From: Pseudoalteromonas sp. 0303
GTDB lineage: Bacteria; Pseudomonadota; Gammaproteobacteria; Enterobacterales; Alteromonadaceae
Length of the DNA: 64,000 bases
Direction of reading: 5' to 3'
Assembly: GCF_013349995.1 (NCBI RefSeq)
Contig: NZ_JABVXF010000017.1
Location: 1 to 64,000 of the forward strand
The notes below the pieces were generated by a model. That model did no database searches, was not told the origin of the DNA, and was given only the letters and a program-made list of their open reading frames with translations. The number at the start of each line of letters is the position of its first letter. Within the stretch, counting starts at the first letter, position 1. The translations under genes were made by a program, and so were the position numbers. Shown in pieces: positions 44,217 to 52,304 of this stretch.

Positions 44217-44248
44217 TTGATTCTCCCTGGTCATATCCATGTTATGAC
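44214..44248 (-). promoter_or_regulatory. Leader hairpin and conserved initiation block of receptor paralogue 1
   Basis: On the minus strand GTCATA and TATGAC (44243-44248 with 44230-44235) flank a 7-base loop, directly followed by the block CCAGGGAGAATCAAATG (44214-44230) that includes the ribosome-binding site and start codon. The same block, each time preceded by a different inverted repeat, occurs before the other two MLNN-type receptors. Confidence 0.65.
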
Positions 44249-44303
44249 TTTATTAATTTATTTTACCCCCTAAAGAGGTACTAGTACCCCATAAGGGAAT
44301 TAA

Positions 44304-44333
44304 ATACTAATATTAGGGACAACTTTTGGTCAA
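44304..44333 (-). promoter_or_regulatory. Candidate sigma-70 promoter of receptor paralogue 1
   Basis: On the minus strand TTGACC (-35, 44328-44333) and TAGTAT (-10, 44304-44309) are 18 bp apart, about 88 bp before the start codon. The geometry matches the candidate promoter of paralogue 2. Confidence 0.5.
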
Positions 44334-44444
44334 CAGTTTTTTAACCATTGTTTTTTAATGTAAATTTTAAGTTTCAAGTGTATATAAAATTAAAGAAAAA
44401 TTTGATTACATATATTTCACATTGGTTTATATATTCGAAACAAT

Positions 44445-44488
44445 AAAAAACCCAGAACAAGGTTCGAGCCTTAATTTCTGGGTTTTTT
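44445..44488. terminator. Terminator after the S9 peptidase gene
   Basis: AAAAAACCCAGAA (44445-44457) pairs with TTCTGGGTTTTTT (44476-44488), and AAGG/CCTT forms an inner stem around TTCGAG. The A- and T-runs make it usable on both strands. It lies 20 bases past the stop of the S9 peptidase gene. Confidence 0.88.
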
Positions 44489-44507
44489 ATATTTTTTTGA
44501 TAATTTA

Positions 44508-46448
44508 TTATTTCAAATATCTAGCCAAAAACTTTTCCATTTTTGTGTAAAGCTCAACTTTATTTTCTTGCTTCTGGAAGCCATGACCTTCATTTTCTTT
44601 CATTATCCATTCATCATCTGACAAAATTACTCCTTTTTTTGCCAGTGCATCGCGTAAATCAGTTGCGTGTTGCTTAACTACGCGCGGGTCTTTCGCACCT
44701 TGCACTATCATTAGTGGCGCTTTAATTTTATCAACATGTTGCAACGGTGACATTCGTTTCATTAGGGCTTCATCAGATGGATCACCAATCTGCATTTCAA
44801 GCACTTCACGTTGTGACTCCCAATGCTTTGGTAATGTATCAAATAATAAAGACACATCTGTTACGCCAACGTAATCTATTCCGCATTTATAAAGTTCAGG
44901 TGTAAACGCAAGGCCTGCTACTGTGGCATAGCCACCGTAACTCGCGCCATAAATACAGACCTTATTCGCATCTGCGATACCTTCTGAAACCAAATATTTA
45001 ACGGTATCTGTAATATCATTTTGCATTTCAGCGCCCCATTTTCCACCATAGCCCGCTTGCTGGAATTTGCGACCATAACCGCCAGAACCCCTAAAGTTAA
45101 CTTGGACTGTGGCATAGCCTCTACTTGCAAAAAACTGGGCTTCAGGATTGAATCCCCAATAATCTCGAATTCCAAAGGGACCACCATGTGGATTTACGAT
45201 AAGAGGTAGCTGTTTACCCGACGAGTTTTTAGGAATTGTGATATAACCATTTAATGTTAAACCATCTCTACTTTTGAATTCGATAGGCTGCATCGGCGAC
45301 ATCGCTTTAGGATCTATCCATGACATTGGGCTTAATAATGCTTTTAAGCTATTGTCATTTTTATTGAATAAATAATATTGGCCGGGATCAGTGTCACTCG
45401 CTGCATAGACAATATTGAGCACTTCATCATCAGAGCGACTGGTAATTGTCACAACTTTATCGGGAAATGCCTGCTTTAATGAGGTCATCATTTTTGCAGT
45501 CTGTTCATCGAAGTATACTTCTTCAAGGTATTTGTCATAAAAACTAATTGAAGTAAGCTTTTTACGCTTTCTCGAAAAGCTAAGCGATGTAACATCAACG
45601 TTATCATGGGCAAAAATTTGTTCGCCTAACTTATTCGTTTCTGGATCGAAATAAAAAACAGCTTTGGTATCACGACCTAAATCAGAAGCGACGAACAACG
45701 TTTTATTATCGAAATCAAATGCCAATGGTTCAATATTTGCCTCTTCGGCATTGTACTCTCGTAATACTCTGAATTTTTCTTCGCCTTTTCCTTTATAAAG
45801 TAGAGTACCTTTTAAACCTTCAATCGTTAAAGCGCCACGTACCTCACCATCATGATCAAGCATCCAACCCTGAACGTTACCAGGGTTCTTTGCAAGTAAG
45901 TCCATCTTGTAATTACGTTCGTGTTTACGATCCCAACGGCTGTCGATTGGCAGTTTATATAAATCTGGAGCAACAATGTTTCGGCCGTTATATTGCACCA
46001 GAATATGCTTTGGATCATCTGGTAATAAATGCACAACTGATGCAGAGCGGATACCTGATGCGCCAACTTTTGATCCGACTAACTGCACGACCTTCGCACG
46101 TTTCTTATGGGCATCAATTGTATAAATACTGAATGCTTCATTACCATTACTGTCTAGTGTAAAAATAATGTCATCATTATTCACCCAAGAGAAACTATTG
46201 ATATCTTGCTCATCAAACTTTGTTATTGGCCTCGCATTTTTAAAGCCATCAACTTCCATTACAACAATATTTCTACGCTCGTTAATTGGCGATAAAACCG
46301 CAAGGTACTTCCCATTCGGAGAAAGTTGCAAATTAGAAAATTTAGGTGTTTTAAAGAAGTCCTCAATCGGGATGTCTTGCGTTTTGGAGCCGACACTCAT
46401 AGATAAACTGAGCAAACTACTCAAAAGTAAAAACCATATTATTTTCAT
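44508..46448 (-). CDS. Exported S9-family prolyl oligopeptidase / dipeptidyl aminopeptidase
   Basis: A 646-residue serine peptidase with a signal peptide (FLLLSSLLSLSMSVGS, about 5-20), a seven-bladed beta-propeller (about 25-385) and a C-terminal alpha/beta-hydrolase domain. The catalytic triad is Ser503 (YGASYGGYA), Asp587 (QGAKDPRV) and His622 (NEGHGFQ), all in canonical positions. It acts in the periplasm or outside, trimming short peptides. It sits between two MLNN-type TonB receptors on the same strand, with a terminator on each side, which suggests a peptide-scavenging or peptide-processing role for the cluster. Confidence 0.92.
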   Translation of the reverse strand: MKIIWFLLLSSLLSLSMSVGSKTQDIPIEDFFKTPKFSNLQLSPNGKYLAVLSPINERRNIVVMEVDGFKNARPITKFDEQDINSFSWVNNDDIIFTLDSNGNEAFSIYTIDAHKKRAKVVQLVGSKVGASGIRSASVVHLLPDDPKHILVQYNGRNIVAPDLYKLPIDSRWDRKHERNYKMDLLAKNPGNVQGWMLDHDGEVRGALTIEGLKGTLLYKGKGEEKFRVLREYNAEEANIEPLAFDFDNKTLFVASDLGRDTKAVFYFDPETNKLGEQIFAHDNVDVTSLSFSRKRKKLTSISFYDKYLEEVYFDEQTAKMMTSLKQAFPDKVVTITSRSDDEVLNIVYAASDTDPGQYYLFNKNDNSLKALLSPMSWIDPKAMSPMQPIEFKSRDGLTLNGYITIPKNSSGKQLPLIVNPHGGPFGIRDYWGFNPEAQFFASRGYATVQVNFRGSGGYGRKFQQAGYGGKWGAEMQNDITDTVKYLVSEGIADANKVCIYGASYGGYATVAGLAFTPELYKCGIDYVGVTDVSLLFDTLPKHWESQREVLEMQIGDPSDEALMKRMSPLQHVDKIKAPLMIVQGAKDPRVVKQHATDLRDALAKKGVILSDDEWIMKENEGHGFQKQENKVELYTKMEKFLARYLK

Positions 46449-46511
46449 TTTAATATTCCCTTTAATTATGACGATAAATGTTTGGGTTATTTATAACTTA
46501 GTACTTTGCAT

Positions 46512-46538
46512 AAAAAAACCCTGCTACAGCAGGGTTTT
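46512..46538 (-). terminator. Intrinsic terminator after receptor paralogue 2
   Basis: AAAACCCTGC (46515-46524) and GCAGGGTTTT (46529-46538) enclose a TACA loop; on the minus strand seven T follow. It lies 25 bases past the receptor stop and about 65 bases before the S9 peptidase start. Confidence 0.92.
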
Positions 46539-46563
46539 AAGAGCTTATACTAATTATTTTAGC

Positions 46564-49227
46564 TTAGAATTTTTGTTCTAAACGAAGGTACATTGAACGA
46601 CCTGTTTGATCGTATAATGACCAGCTTGAATCACGGTAATCACGGAAGCCGTCATACCAAGAAGGTGCTTTCTTATCAAATACGTTGTTAACACCTACAG
46701 AAATTTTAGTATTTGTTGGTGCAGTGTATGTGAACTGAGCATTATGCTTGAAGTATGAAGGAACGTCAGCAAGGTAATCAACACCCCACTCTTCGTTACC
46801 TGACTCTTGAGCGCCTACGTAGAACATAGTCCAAGAAGCACTGTAATCTTCATAAGAATAGCTAACACCTAAATCAGCTTTCCAATCTGGGTAATCTTGA
46901 AGACCAGCATAATCAAACGGTTCTGCATCTTTATCAGCTTTTTCTTCAAACTCCATAACTTTTGAAACGTTTAGCATTACGCCAAAGTCACCGAAGCTAG
47001 TTTCATGCTTATAGCGAGTTGAGAAATCGAAACCAGACGTTTGTAGTGATGCTTTATTGATATAACCTGTGTAGATGTAATCAATTTGGCCAGTACCATT
47101 AGCACGGTCGATAGCATCTGGTGTAGAACCTAAACCACCTTCCTCTTGTTCAATACGTAGAAGTTCAGTTGTGCTTACGTCATCGATACGGTTTTCGTAG
47201 CTGATATCGTAGTAAGTTAATTCTACTGCTAAGCCATCAACGATATCCCATACGAAACCAAGCGTCGTAGAGTCACCCGTTTCTTCAGTAAGGTTTGCAT
47301 TACCACCGAACCATGTCGCTACTTGCTCACCAGCGTCAGAACAATAACCTTCTAATGATTGACCAGGGTTAGCATCACACCATGCTGTATCACGAACAGT
47401 TGGGAAGCTTAATGCATAAGACTGGAACATTTCGCCCATGTTAGGAGCACGGAAAGACTCACCCCAAGAACCACGGATTAATAATGTGTCAGTTGGGCGC
47501 CAAGTAACACCTACTTTTGGAACAACTTTATCAAATGTAGTGCTCTTTTCACCAAGGTTAGTCATACCTGACTGTTCGTATTTCTCATAACGACCAGCAA
47601 CAGTTACATCAATTTCGTAAGGTAAGCTTGCTTGAATTTCCATGTATGCAGCAGTACGGTCACGAGTTGCATATACGTCATCGCCGCCTGAACCGCCTGA
47701 GATGAAACCATTTGCAGACTCAGGGTCAGATACTTGAGTGAAATCAATTTCTTCAAATTCTGCACCAACAACACCAGCAATAACGAAATCACCGTTATCA
47801 ACGAATGTAGTAGACACTAAACCATCAATTTGTTGGCTTTCGTAACGACCTTCGTAAGTACCTGTATGCGCTGCATATTGGTATAAGTCTGTAAGTTGAG
47901 TATTCCACTCTTCGTAGCTCATGCCAGTAGTGTTAAGAATATCATATTCACCAGAGTCAATTGCGCTTTGTAACATTACGTCATTAACTAGGTTGCTACC
48001 AAAAACATTTGTTTTAGAGATGCTGTTTTGATAGTTGATTTCCCAATCAAAACCATTACCAATATCAGTGAAGCCTTCAAGACCTAATACGATGTCTGTA
48101 GTTACAACTTCTGTTTTTGTATCACGGTTACCAATTGGCACAGAACGCATGTAAAGACGGATATCTTCATCTTCTGGGTTATATTGGTTGTCAGCATCCA
48201 TCCAAACTGCACCGGTAGATACTGGCGTACCTGCGTAACGAGAGTTTGTTTCGTTGAAACTTGCCATTGCACGACCAACAAAGCGAATGTTGTCAGTCAA
48301 TTCATAGTTAAAGTTAGTTAAGAATGAGTTGTTTTCTACGTCTGGGTAGAATTTTGTAACGTTACCGTAGTTGTATAAACAACCACCAACGCCGTTCTCA
48401 TCCATAGAATTTACGACGTCAGCTGTTTGGTCACAAAGCTCAGGGTTAGAGATATAGCTACCCGCACCACCGATTCGGTAGTTTGGAACATGGCTATAAC
48501 CGCTGTACGCACCGTAAGTTGGATCGTCCATCGCCCAAATTTCTTTGTCGAAGATTGCATTGTCACGTGAGTTTTCATACGTGAAGATGATGTTACCTTT
48601 TTCAGATGTGTAACCTGAAGTAATTGAGAAAGTTTTGCTTTCGCCACCTTCAACTTTAGGTACTTCGTAATCGTATTTTACGCTAACGCCATCAAAGTCT
48701 TTTTTAGTGATGATATTGATTACACCAGCAACTGCAGATGAACCATAAACAGCTGATGCGCCATCGCGAAGGATTTCAACACGCTCAACAACAGCCATTG
48801 GGATGATTGATGTATCAGCCGATGAACCAGAAGATGAACTTGTACCAGGCATACGACGACCATCTAATAATACAAGTGTCGCGTCAGAACCAAGACCACG
48901 TAAGTTAATGTTAGAAGAAGCTGCACCACCAGCACCGTAACCAGATACACCTTTCCAAGAACCGAAAGAGTTAGAAGCAAGGTTATTTAAAACGTCAGCA
49001 ACTGTAGGCTCACCTGAAAGGCTGATTTCTGCCGCTGATAAAACAGTAACTGGAGAGCTGTTCTCAAGATCTACCTGCTTGATACGTGAACCAGTAACTT
49101 GGATACGCTCAACTTTTTCTGCGTTTTCTTCATCTGCAGCAAATGTGCTTGCAGAAAATGCAGCTGTAGAAGCTGCGCCAAAAGCGACCGCTAAGCGAAC
49201 AGCTTTTGAAACTTTATTATTTAACAT
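46564..49227 (-). CDS. TonB-dependent receptor (MLNN-type paralogue 2)
   Basis: An 887-residue outer-membrane receptor. The signal peptide (MLNNKVSKAVRLAVAFGAAS..., cleavage near STFAA) is almost identical to those of the other two paralogues. It has a TonB box (VERIQVTGSRIKQ), a plug (VADVLNNLASNSFGS, NLRGLGSDATLVLLDGRRM, RVEILRDGASAVYGSSAVAGVINIITKKDF) and a barrel ending in YLRLEQKF. Start ATG 49227 follows GGGAG. It is the first gene of the leftward receptor-peptidase-receptor-methyltransferase series and is divergent from the DUF547 genes across a 640-bp region. Confidence 0.94.
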   Translation of the reverse strand: MLNNKVSKAVRLAVAFGAASTAAFSASTFAADEENAEKVERIQVTGSRIKQVDLENSSPVTVLSAAEISLSGEPTVADVLNNLASNSFGSWKGVSGYGAGGAASSNINLRGLGSDATLVLLDGRRMPGTSSSSGSSADTSIIPMAVVERVEILRDGASAVYGSSAVAGVINIITKKDFDGVSVKYDYEVPKVEGGESKTFSITSGYTSEKGNIIFTYENSRDNAIFDKEIWAMDDPTYGAYSGYSHVPNYRIGGAGSYISNPELCDQTADVVNSMDENGVGGCLYNYGNVTKFYPDVENNSFLTNFNYELTDNIRFVGRAMASFNETNSRYAGTPVSTGAVWMDADNQYNPEDEDIRLYMRSVPIGNRDTKTEVVTTDIVLGLEGFTDIGNGFDWEINYQNSISKTNVFGSNLVNDVMLQSAIDSGEYDILNTTGMSYEEWNTQLTDLYQYAAHTGTYEGRYESQQIDGLVSTTFVDNGDFVIAGVVGAEFEEIDFTQVSDPESANGFISGGSGGDDVYATRDRTAAYMEIQASLPYEIDVTVAGRYEKYEQSGMTNLGEKSTTFDKVVPKVGVTWRPTDTLLIRGSWGESFRAPNMGEMFQSYALSFPTVRDTAWCDANPGQSLEGYCSDAGEQVATWFGGNANLTEETGDSTTLGFVWDIVDGLAVELTYYDISYENRIDDVSTTELLRIEQEEGGLGSTPDAIDRANGTGQIDYIYTGYINKASLQTSGFDFSTRYKHETSFGDFGVMLNVSKVMEFEEKADKDAEPFDYAGLQDYPDWKADLGVSYSYEDYSASWTMFYVGAQESGNEEWGVDYLADVPSYFKHNAQFTYTAPTNTKISVGVNNVFDKKAPSWYDGFRDYRDSSWSLYDQTGRSMYLRLEQKF

Positions 49228-49257
49228 TTGATTCTCCCTGGACCATGTTATTCATGG
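49225..49257 (-). promoter_or_regulatory. Leader hairpin and conserved initiation block of receptor paralogue 2
   Basis: On the minus strand CCATG (49253-49257) and CATGG (49243-49247) flank AATAA, followed one base later by CCAGGGAGAATCAAATG (49225-49241). Position is the same as in paralogues 1 and 3 but the stem sequence differs. Confidence 0.65.
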
Positions 49258-49311
49258 AATATTTATAGTTATTCAAAAAAAATGCATATTAGGCAGTAAT
49301 TTTGAGCGTTG

Positions 49312-49341
49312 ATAATAATACTCGCCACTCTTAAAGGTCAA
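49312..49341 (-). promoter_or_regulatory. Candidate sigma-70 promoter of receptor paralogue 2
   Basis: On the minus strand TTGACC (49336-49341) and TATTAT (49312-49317) are 18 bp apart, about 85 bp before the start codon, mirroring paralogue 1. Confidence 0.55.
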
Positions 49342-49867
49342 CACTTCGCTAACTCAAAAGTTCAATTTTTAACAATAAATAAAACACTAACCATAATAAT
49401 AAAACATAATTAACACCTTCAAACCCCTTTAAATACAATAGACACAGCAACATTTACAACAGGTTACAAAGGTCAAAAAGAATTTAATTTTTTAGTATTG
49501 ATATAGGTACTAAAGCAAAACCCAGCAACAATTGCATATTTAGCAATAAAACTTAACGCTGATAAATGGCATTTTTTATCTTTAAAAATAAAAAAATAAA
49601 ATTTTAATACCTTACAATTAAGATGAAACCACAACAAACATGGTCAAAATGATTCATACATGTAGAAAAAGGACAAAATGATGCAAAAGTTAACAGAATG
49701 AACATTCTATTAACTAGCAATAACTAACGGAAAGTACAGAAAAACATTTAACCCCTTATATTTTCTGAAGATAAACAAGTAAAACCAGAACAAATTCGGT
49801 ACCTATAAACTTGAAAAAACTGTAACAATCACTGATAGTAAGATTGTTAAAACAACAAGGAAAAATC
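49342..49867. other. Long AT-rich non-coding region with a 28-bp near-perfect palindrome
   Basis: No convincing gene is seen between the promoter of receptor 2 and the first DUF547 gene. At 49688-49715, AGTTAACAGAATG and CATTCTATTAACT form 13-bp arms with one mismatch around AA, about 150 bp before the DUF547 start: a candidate operator for a dimeric regulator. A weaker inverted repeat TTTAGTA/TACTAAA lies at 49491-49514. Confidence 0.5.
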
Positions 49868-51043
49868 ATGTTTAAACAATTATTACTAATTGCATTTACG
49901 TTTTGCTCACTTTCTTCGTATGCAAAAATAAATGAACTACCAGAAGAATTTTCAGACTTTAGCCTTAATCGAGATATTAAAATTTCGTATGAGGACCTTG
50001 ATAACTTACTTGAAATGACTGTTATCGACATGGGGATGTCAGACCGAAGCTCTCGCAAATCTCAATCCTCCATTGGCACCCGCATGAAATCGCACAGAAA
50101 CAACGATACTGCGCTTGAAGCCAATCGTTTTTTCTTCGAAGGTGTTACTAAATCAGAGATAAAGGATGGCTTTCACAAGATTAGAGTTAGCTTGGAGAAG
50201 GTACCTAGCGAAGTGTCGCTGAATGATTTAAGCCTAGACGAGCAGTTAGCTTACTGGCTTAACCTCTATAATACAGCCATGGTCGAAAAATTAATTGAAC
50301 ACTACCCTATTCGCGATACAGAAGACCTTCTATTTGGTGATGACTCGATTTTAGAAGATGAGTTTTTAACCGTTGCCGGTTACAAACTTTCACTCAATGA
50401 TATTCAACATAAAATTGTTTTTGAAAAATTTGGTAAAAAAAAGCCGATAGTTATGTATGGCTTTTATCAAGGTAACATTGGTAGCCCAAACCTTCGAGAT
50501 GAAGCTTATAAAGGTAGCAAGGTTTACCATCAACTTGTTGAAAATGGTGAGGAATTTGTAAACTCAAATAGAGGCATGCAAATTAAGCGTAAAAATCGCC
50601 TTTATGTATCTAAATATTATGAGCAAGCTGAGTCTTTATTTTCAGATTTCGAAAGTGACTTACGTGAGCACTTAGAAGACTACGCTGAAGGTCAAATGAA
50701 AAGCGGTGTTAAATACGCCAAACGCTTCAAAGTTGATATCGAAGATTGGAGTATTACTGATTTATATGGTACCGACCGTGACTATGGCGGATCTGCATCA
50801 ACTAACCCTGCAGCAATGCTTAATGCAGTTGTAAGCAACTCAGCTGTACCAATCGGTCCTGAAGGTAGTGGCTCGGGTATTGGAGCGGTTAATGTGAGTC
50901 ATATTACAGATTCAATTATGATGCGCACCATGGATTTTGGTCGTTTTTCTCCTGAAATGTTAGAGAAAATCAAAAAACTTAACTTGAAGCGCCAAGACAA
51001 CAGTGGCTCTGTTGAGATTAAGGATCTTGATTCAAACAATTAA
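49868..51043 (+). CDS. Exported DUF547 protein (paralogue 1)
   Basis: The start is ATG 49868, after AAGGA and giving a clean signal peptide (MFKQLLLIAFTFCSLSSYA); the longer frame from 49844 has no such support. The 391-residue product contains a DUF547 domain at about 100-260: LDEQLAYWLNLYNTAMVEKLIEHYP, LSLNDIQHKIVFEKFG, GFYQGNIGSPNLRDEAYKG, RLYVSKYYEQAESLFSDF. In the usual DUF547 pattern as I recall it, the segment before PxLR reads like NCASxSCP, with Cys; here both Cys are absent. The function of the family is unknown. The next gene is a close paralogue, separated by a terminator. Confidence 0.8.
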   Translation: MFKQLLLIAFTFCSLSSYAKINELPEEFSDFSLNRDIKISYEDLDNLLEMTVIDMGMSDRSSRKSQSSIGTRMKSHRNNDTALEANRFFFEGVTKSEIKDGFHKIRVSLEKVPSEVSLNDLSLDEQLAYWLNLYNTAMVEKLIEHYPIRDTEDLLFGDDSILEDEFLTVAGYKLSLNDIQHKIVFEKFGKKKPIVMYGFYQGNIGSPNLRDEAYKGSKVYHQLVENGEEFVNSNRGMQIKRKNRLYVSKYYEQAESLFSDFESDLREHLEDYAEGQMKSGVKYAKRFKVDIEDWSITDLYGTDRDYGGSASTNPAAMLNAVVSNSAVPIGPEGSGSGIGAVNVSHITDSIMMRTMDFGRFSPEMLEKIKKLNLKRQDNSGSVEIKDLDSNN

Positions 51044-51052
51044 AATAAGAAG

Positions 51053-51087
51053 GCCACTCGTCAAAAGAATGTGACGGGTGGCTTTTT
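51053..51087 (+). terminator. Intrinsic terminator between the two DUF547 genes
   Basis: GCCACTCGTCA (51053-51063) pairs with TGACGGGTGGC (51072-51082) with one G-U pair and an eight-base loop, followed by five T. It lies just after the stop of the first DUF547 gene. Confidence 0.9.
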
Positions 51088-51105
51088 CTGAACAGGGAGT
51101 TCGCT

Positions 51106-52251
51106 ATGCTTAAACCACTCTTATTAATAACCGCAATTTTCTTTACTGCACAAACCTCAGCAAGACTAGACACTTTACCTGAAGAATTTGCCGATTTCGG
51201 CTTAGATAGTGATTTAACAATATCTTATGGTGATTTAGAGCAGTTACTTAAAATCACTGTTATTGACTTAGGCCGCTCAGACCGAGATTTTCGAAAAGGC
51301 CAATCAGGCATTGGCACACGTACGCGAGCACACAAAAATAACGATACAGCTTTAGAAGCAAATCGTTTTTATTATGAAGAAGTTGTAAAAGCAAACCTGA
51401 AAACTGGTTTTAAAAAAATACGTCTGAGCCTTGAACAAGTTCCTGAACAAATCCCACTCAATGAGCTCGTTTTATCTGAGCAACTGGCTTATTGGTTAAA
51501 TTTATATACCACAGCATTATTAGAGAAACTCATTGAGCACTACCCTATCTTCAGTACTGAAGATTTATTATTTGGTGATAATTCATTACTTGATGAGGAA
51601 TTTATTACTGTTATGGGACATAGCCTGTCTTTAAATGACATACAACACAACATTGTCTTTAAAAAGTTTGGCAAAAGTAAACCGATTGTAATGTACGGTT
51701 TTCATCAAGGGAATATCGGCAGCCCAAATCTTCGCCCAGAGGCCTATGTAGGAAGCAAAGTGTATTACCAACTAGCAGACAATGGTGAGGAATTTGTTAA
51801 TTCTAACCGAGGTATGCAAATTAAAGGGAAAGATAGACTTTACCTATCCGTCTATTACCAGCAAACAGAAGCCTTGTTTGACGACTTTGAGCAAGATTTA
51901 AAGTCTCATATTGAACACTATACTAATGGCTCTTTAAAAGATGCTGTAGAGTCATCTAAAGGGTTTAAGCTTACAATAGATGATTGGCATATCGTGGATT
52001 TATATCGCACGCATAGAGCCTATGGCGCCTCTTCTGCTATTAACAGGGCCGCGCTAGAGGGTATAGGAGGAATGACATATGGATATCGTGCAGCAGACGG
52101 AAGCTATATCACCGATCCCTTAACGAAGCGGCTAGCTCAATTTGGTCGATACCCACCACAAGTTTGGAAGAAAATTCGCAAGCTTTATAAACAAAGAGAA
52201 CGCATTAAAGGTACTGTAGAAATCAAAGACCTTGATGTAAATCAAGAGTAA
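51106..52251 (+). CDS. Exported DUF547 protein (paralogue 2)
   Basis: A 381-residue tandem paralogue of the preceding gene, colinear over nearly its whole length (shared SNRGMQIK, MYGF.QGNIGSPNLR, VEIKDLD end). Signal peptide MLKPLLLITAIFFTAQTSA. A strong ribosome-binding site (AGGGAG) lies six bases before the ATG. It also lacks the Cys residues I expect in the DUF547 core (GFHQGNIGSPNLR). The stop is 53 bases before the GTG of the TPR-oxygenase gene, with a hairpin in the gap, so translational coupling or attenuation is possible. Confidence 0.8.
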   Translation: MLKPLLLITAIFFTAQTSARLDTLPEEFADFGLDSDLTISYGDLEQLLKITVIDLGRSDRDFRKGQSGIGTRTRAHKNNDTALEANRFYYEEVVKANLKTGFKKIRLSLEQVPEQIPLNELVLSEQLAYWLNLYTTALLEKLIEHYPIFSTEDLLFGDNSLLDEEFITVMGHSLSLNDIQHNIVFKKFGKSKPIVMYGFHQGNIGSPNLRPEAYVGSKVYYQLADNGEEFVNSNRGMQIKGKDRLYLSVYYQQTEALFDDFEQDLKSHIEHYTNGSLKDAVESSKGFKLTIDDWHIVDLYRTHRAYGASSAINRAALEGIGGMTYGYRAADGSYITDPLTKRLAQFGRYPPQVWKKIRKLYKQRERIKGTVEIKDLDVNQE

Positions 52252-52265
52252 TATTTTACTTTACT

Positions 52266-52302
52266 GTACGCCCTGTTAACATAAAGCAAAAACAGGGTGT
52301 AC
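52266..52302 (+). promoter_or_regulatory. 12-bp hairpin covering the ribosome-binding site of the TPR-oxygenase gene
   Basis: GTACGCCCTGTT (52266-52277) pairs with AACAGGGTGTAC (52291-52302) through 12 bp with one G-U pair, around a 13-base loop. The 3' arm contains the only purine-rich Shine-Dalgarno-like segment (CAGGGTG) and ends two bases before the GTG start at 52305. No T-run follows, so it is not a standard terminator; it would hide the ribosome-binding site. Confidence 0.65.
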
Positions 52303-52304
52303 GA

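Noticed and set aside
44217..44240. Eight extra N-terminal codons (MDMTRENQ) on receptor paralogue 1
   Set aside because: The region overlaps the conserved RBS block; the other two paralogues start at MLNN, so ATG 44216 is used.
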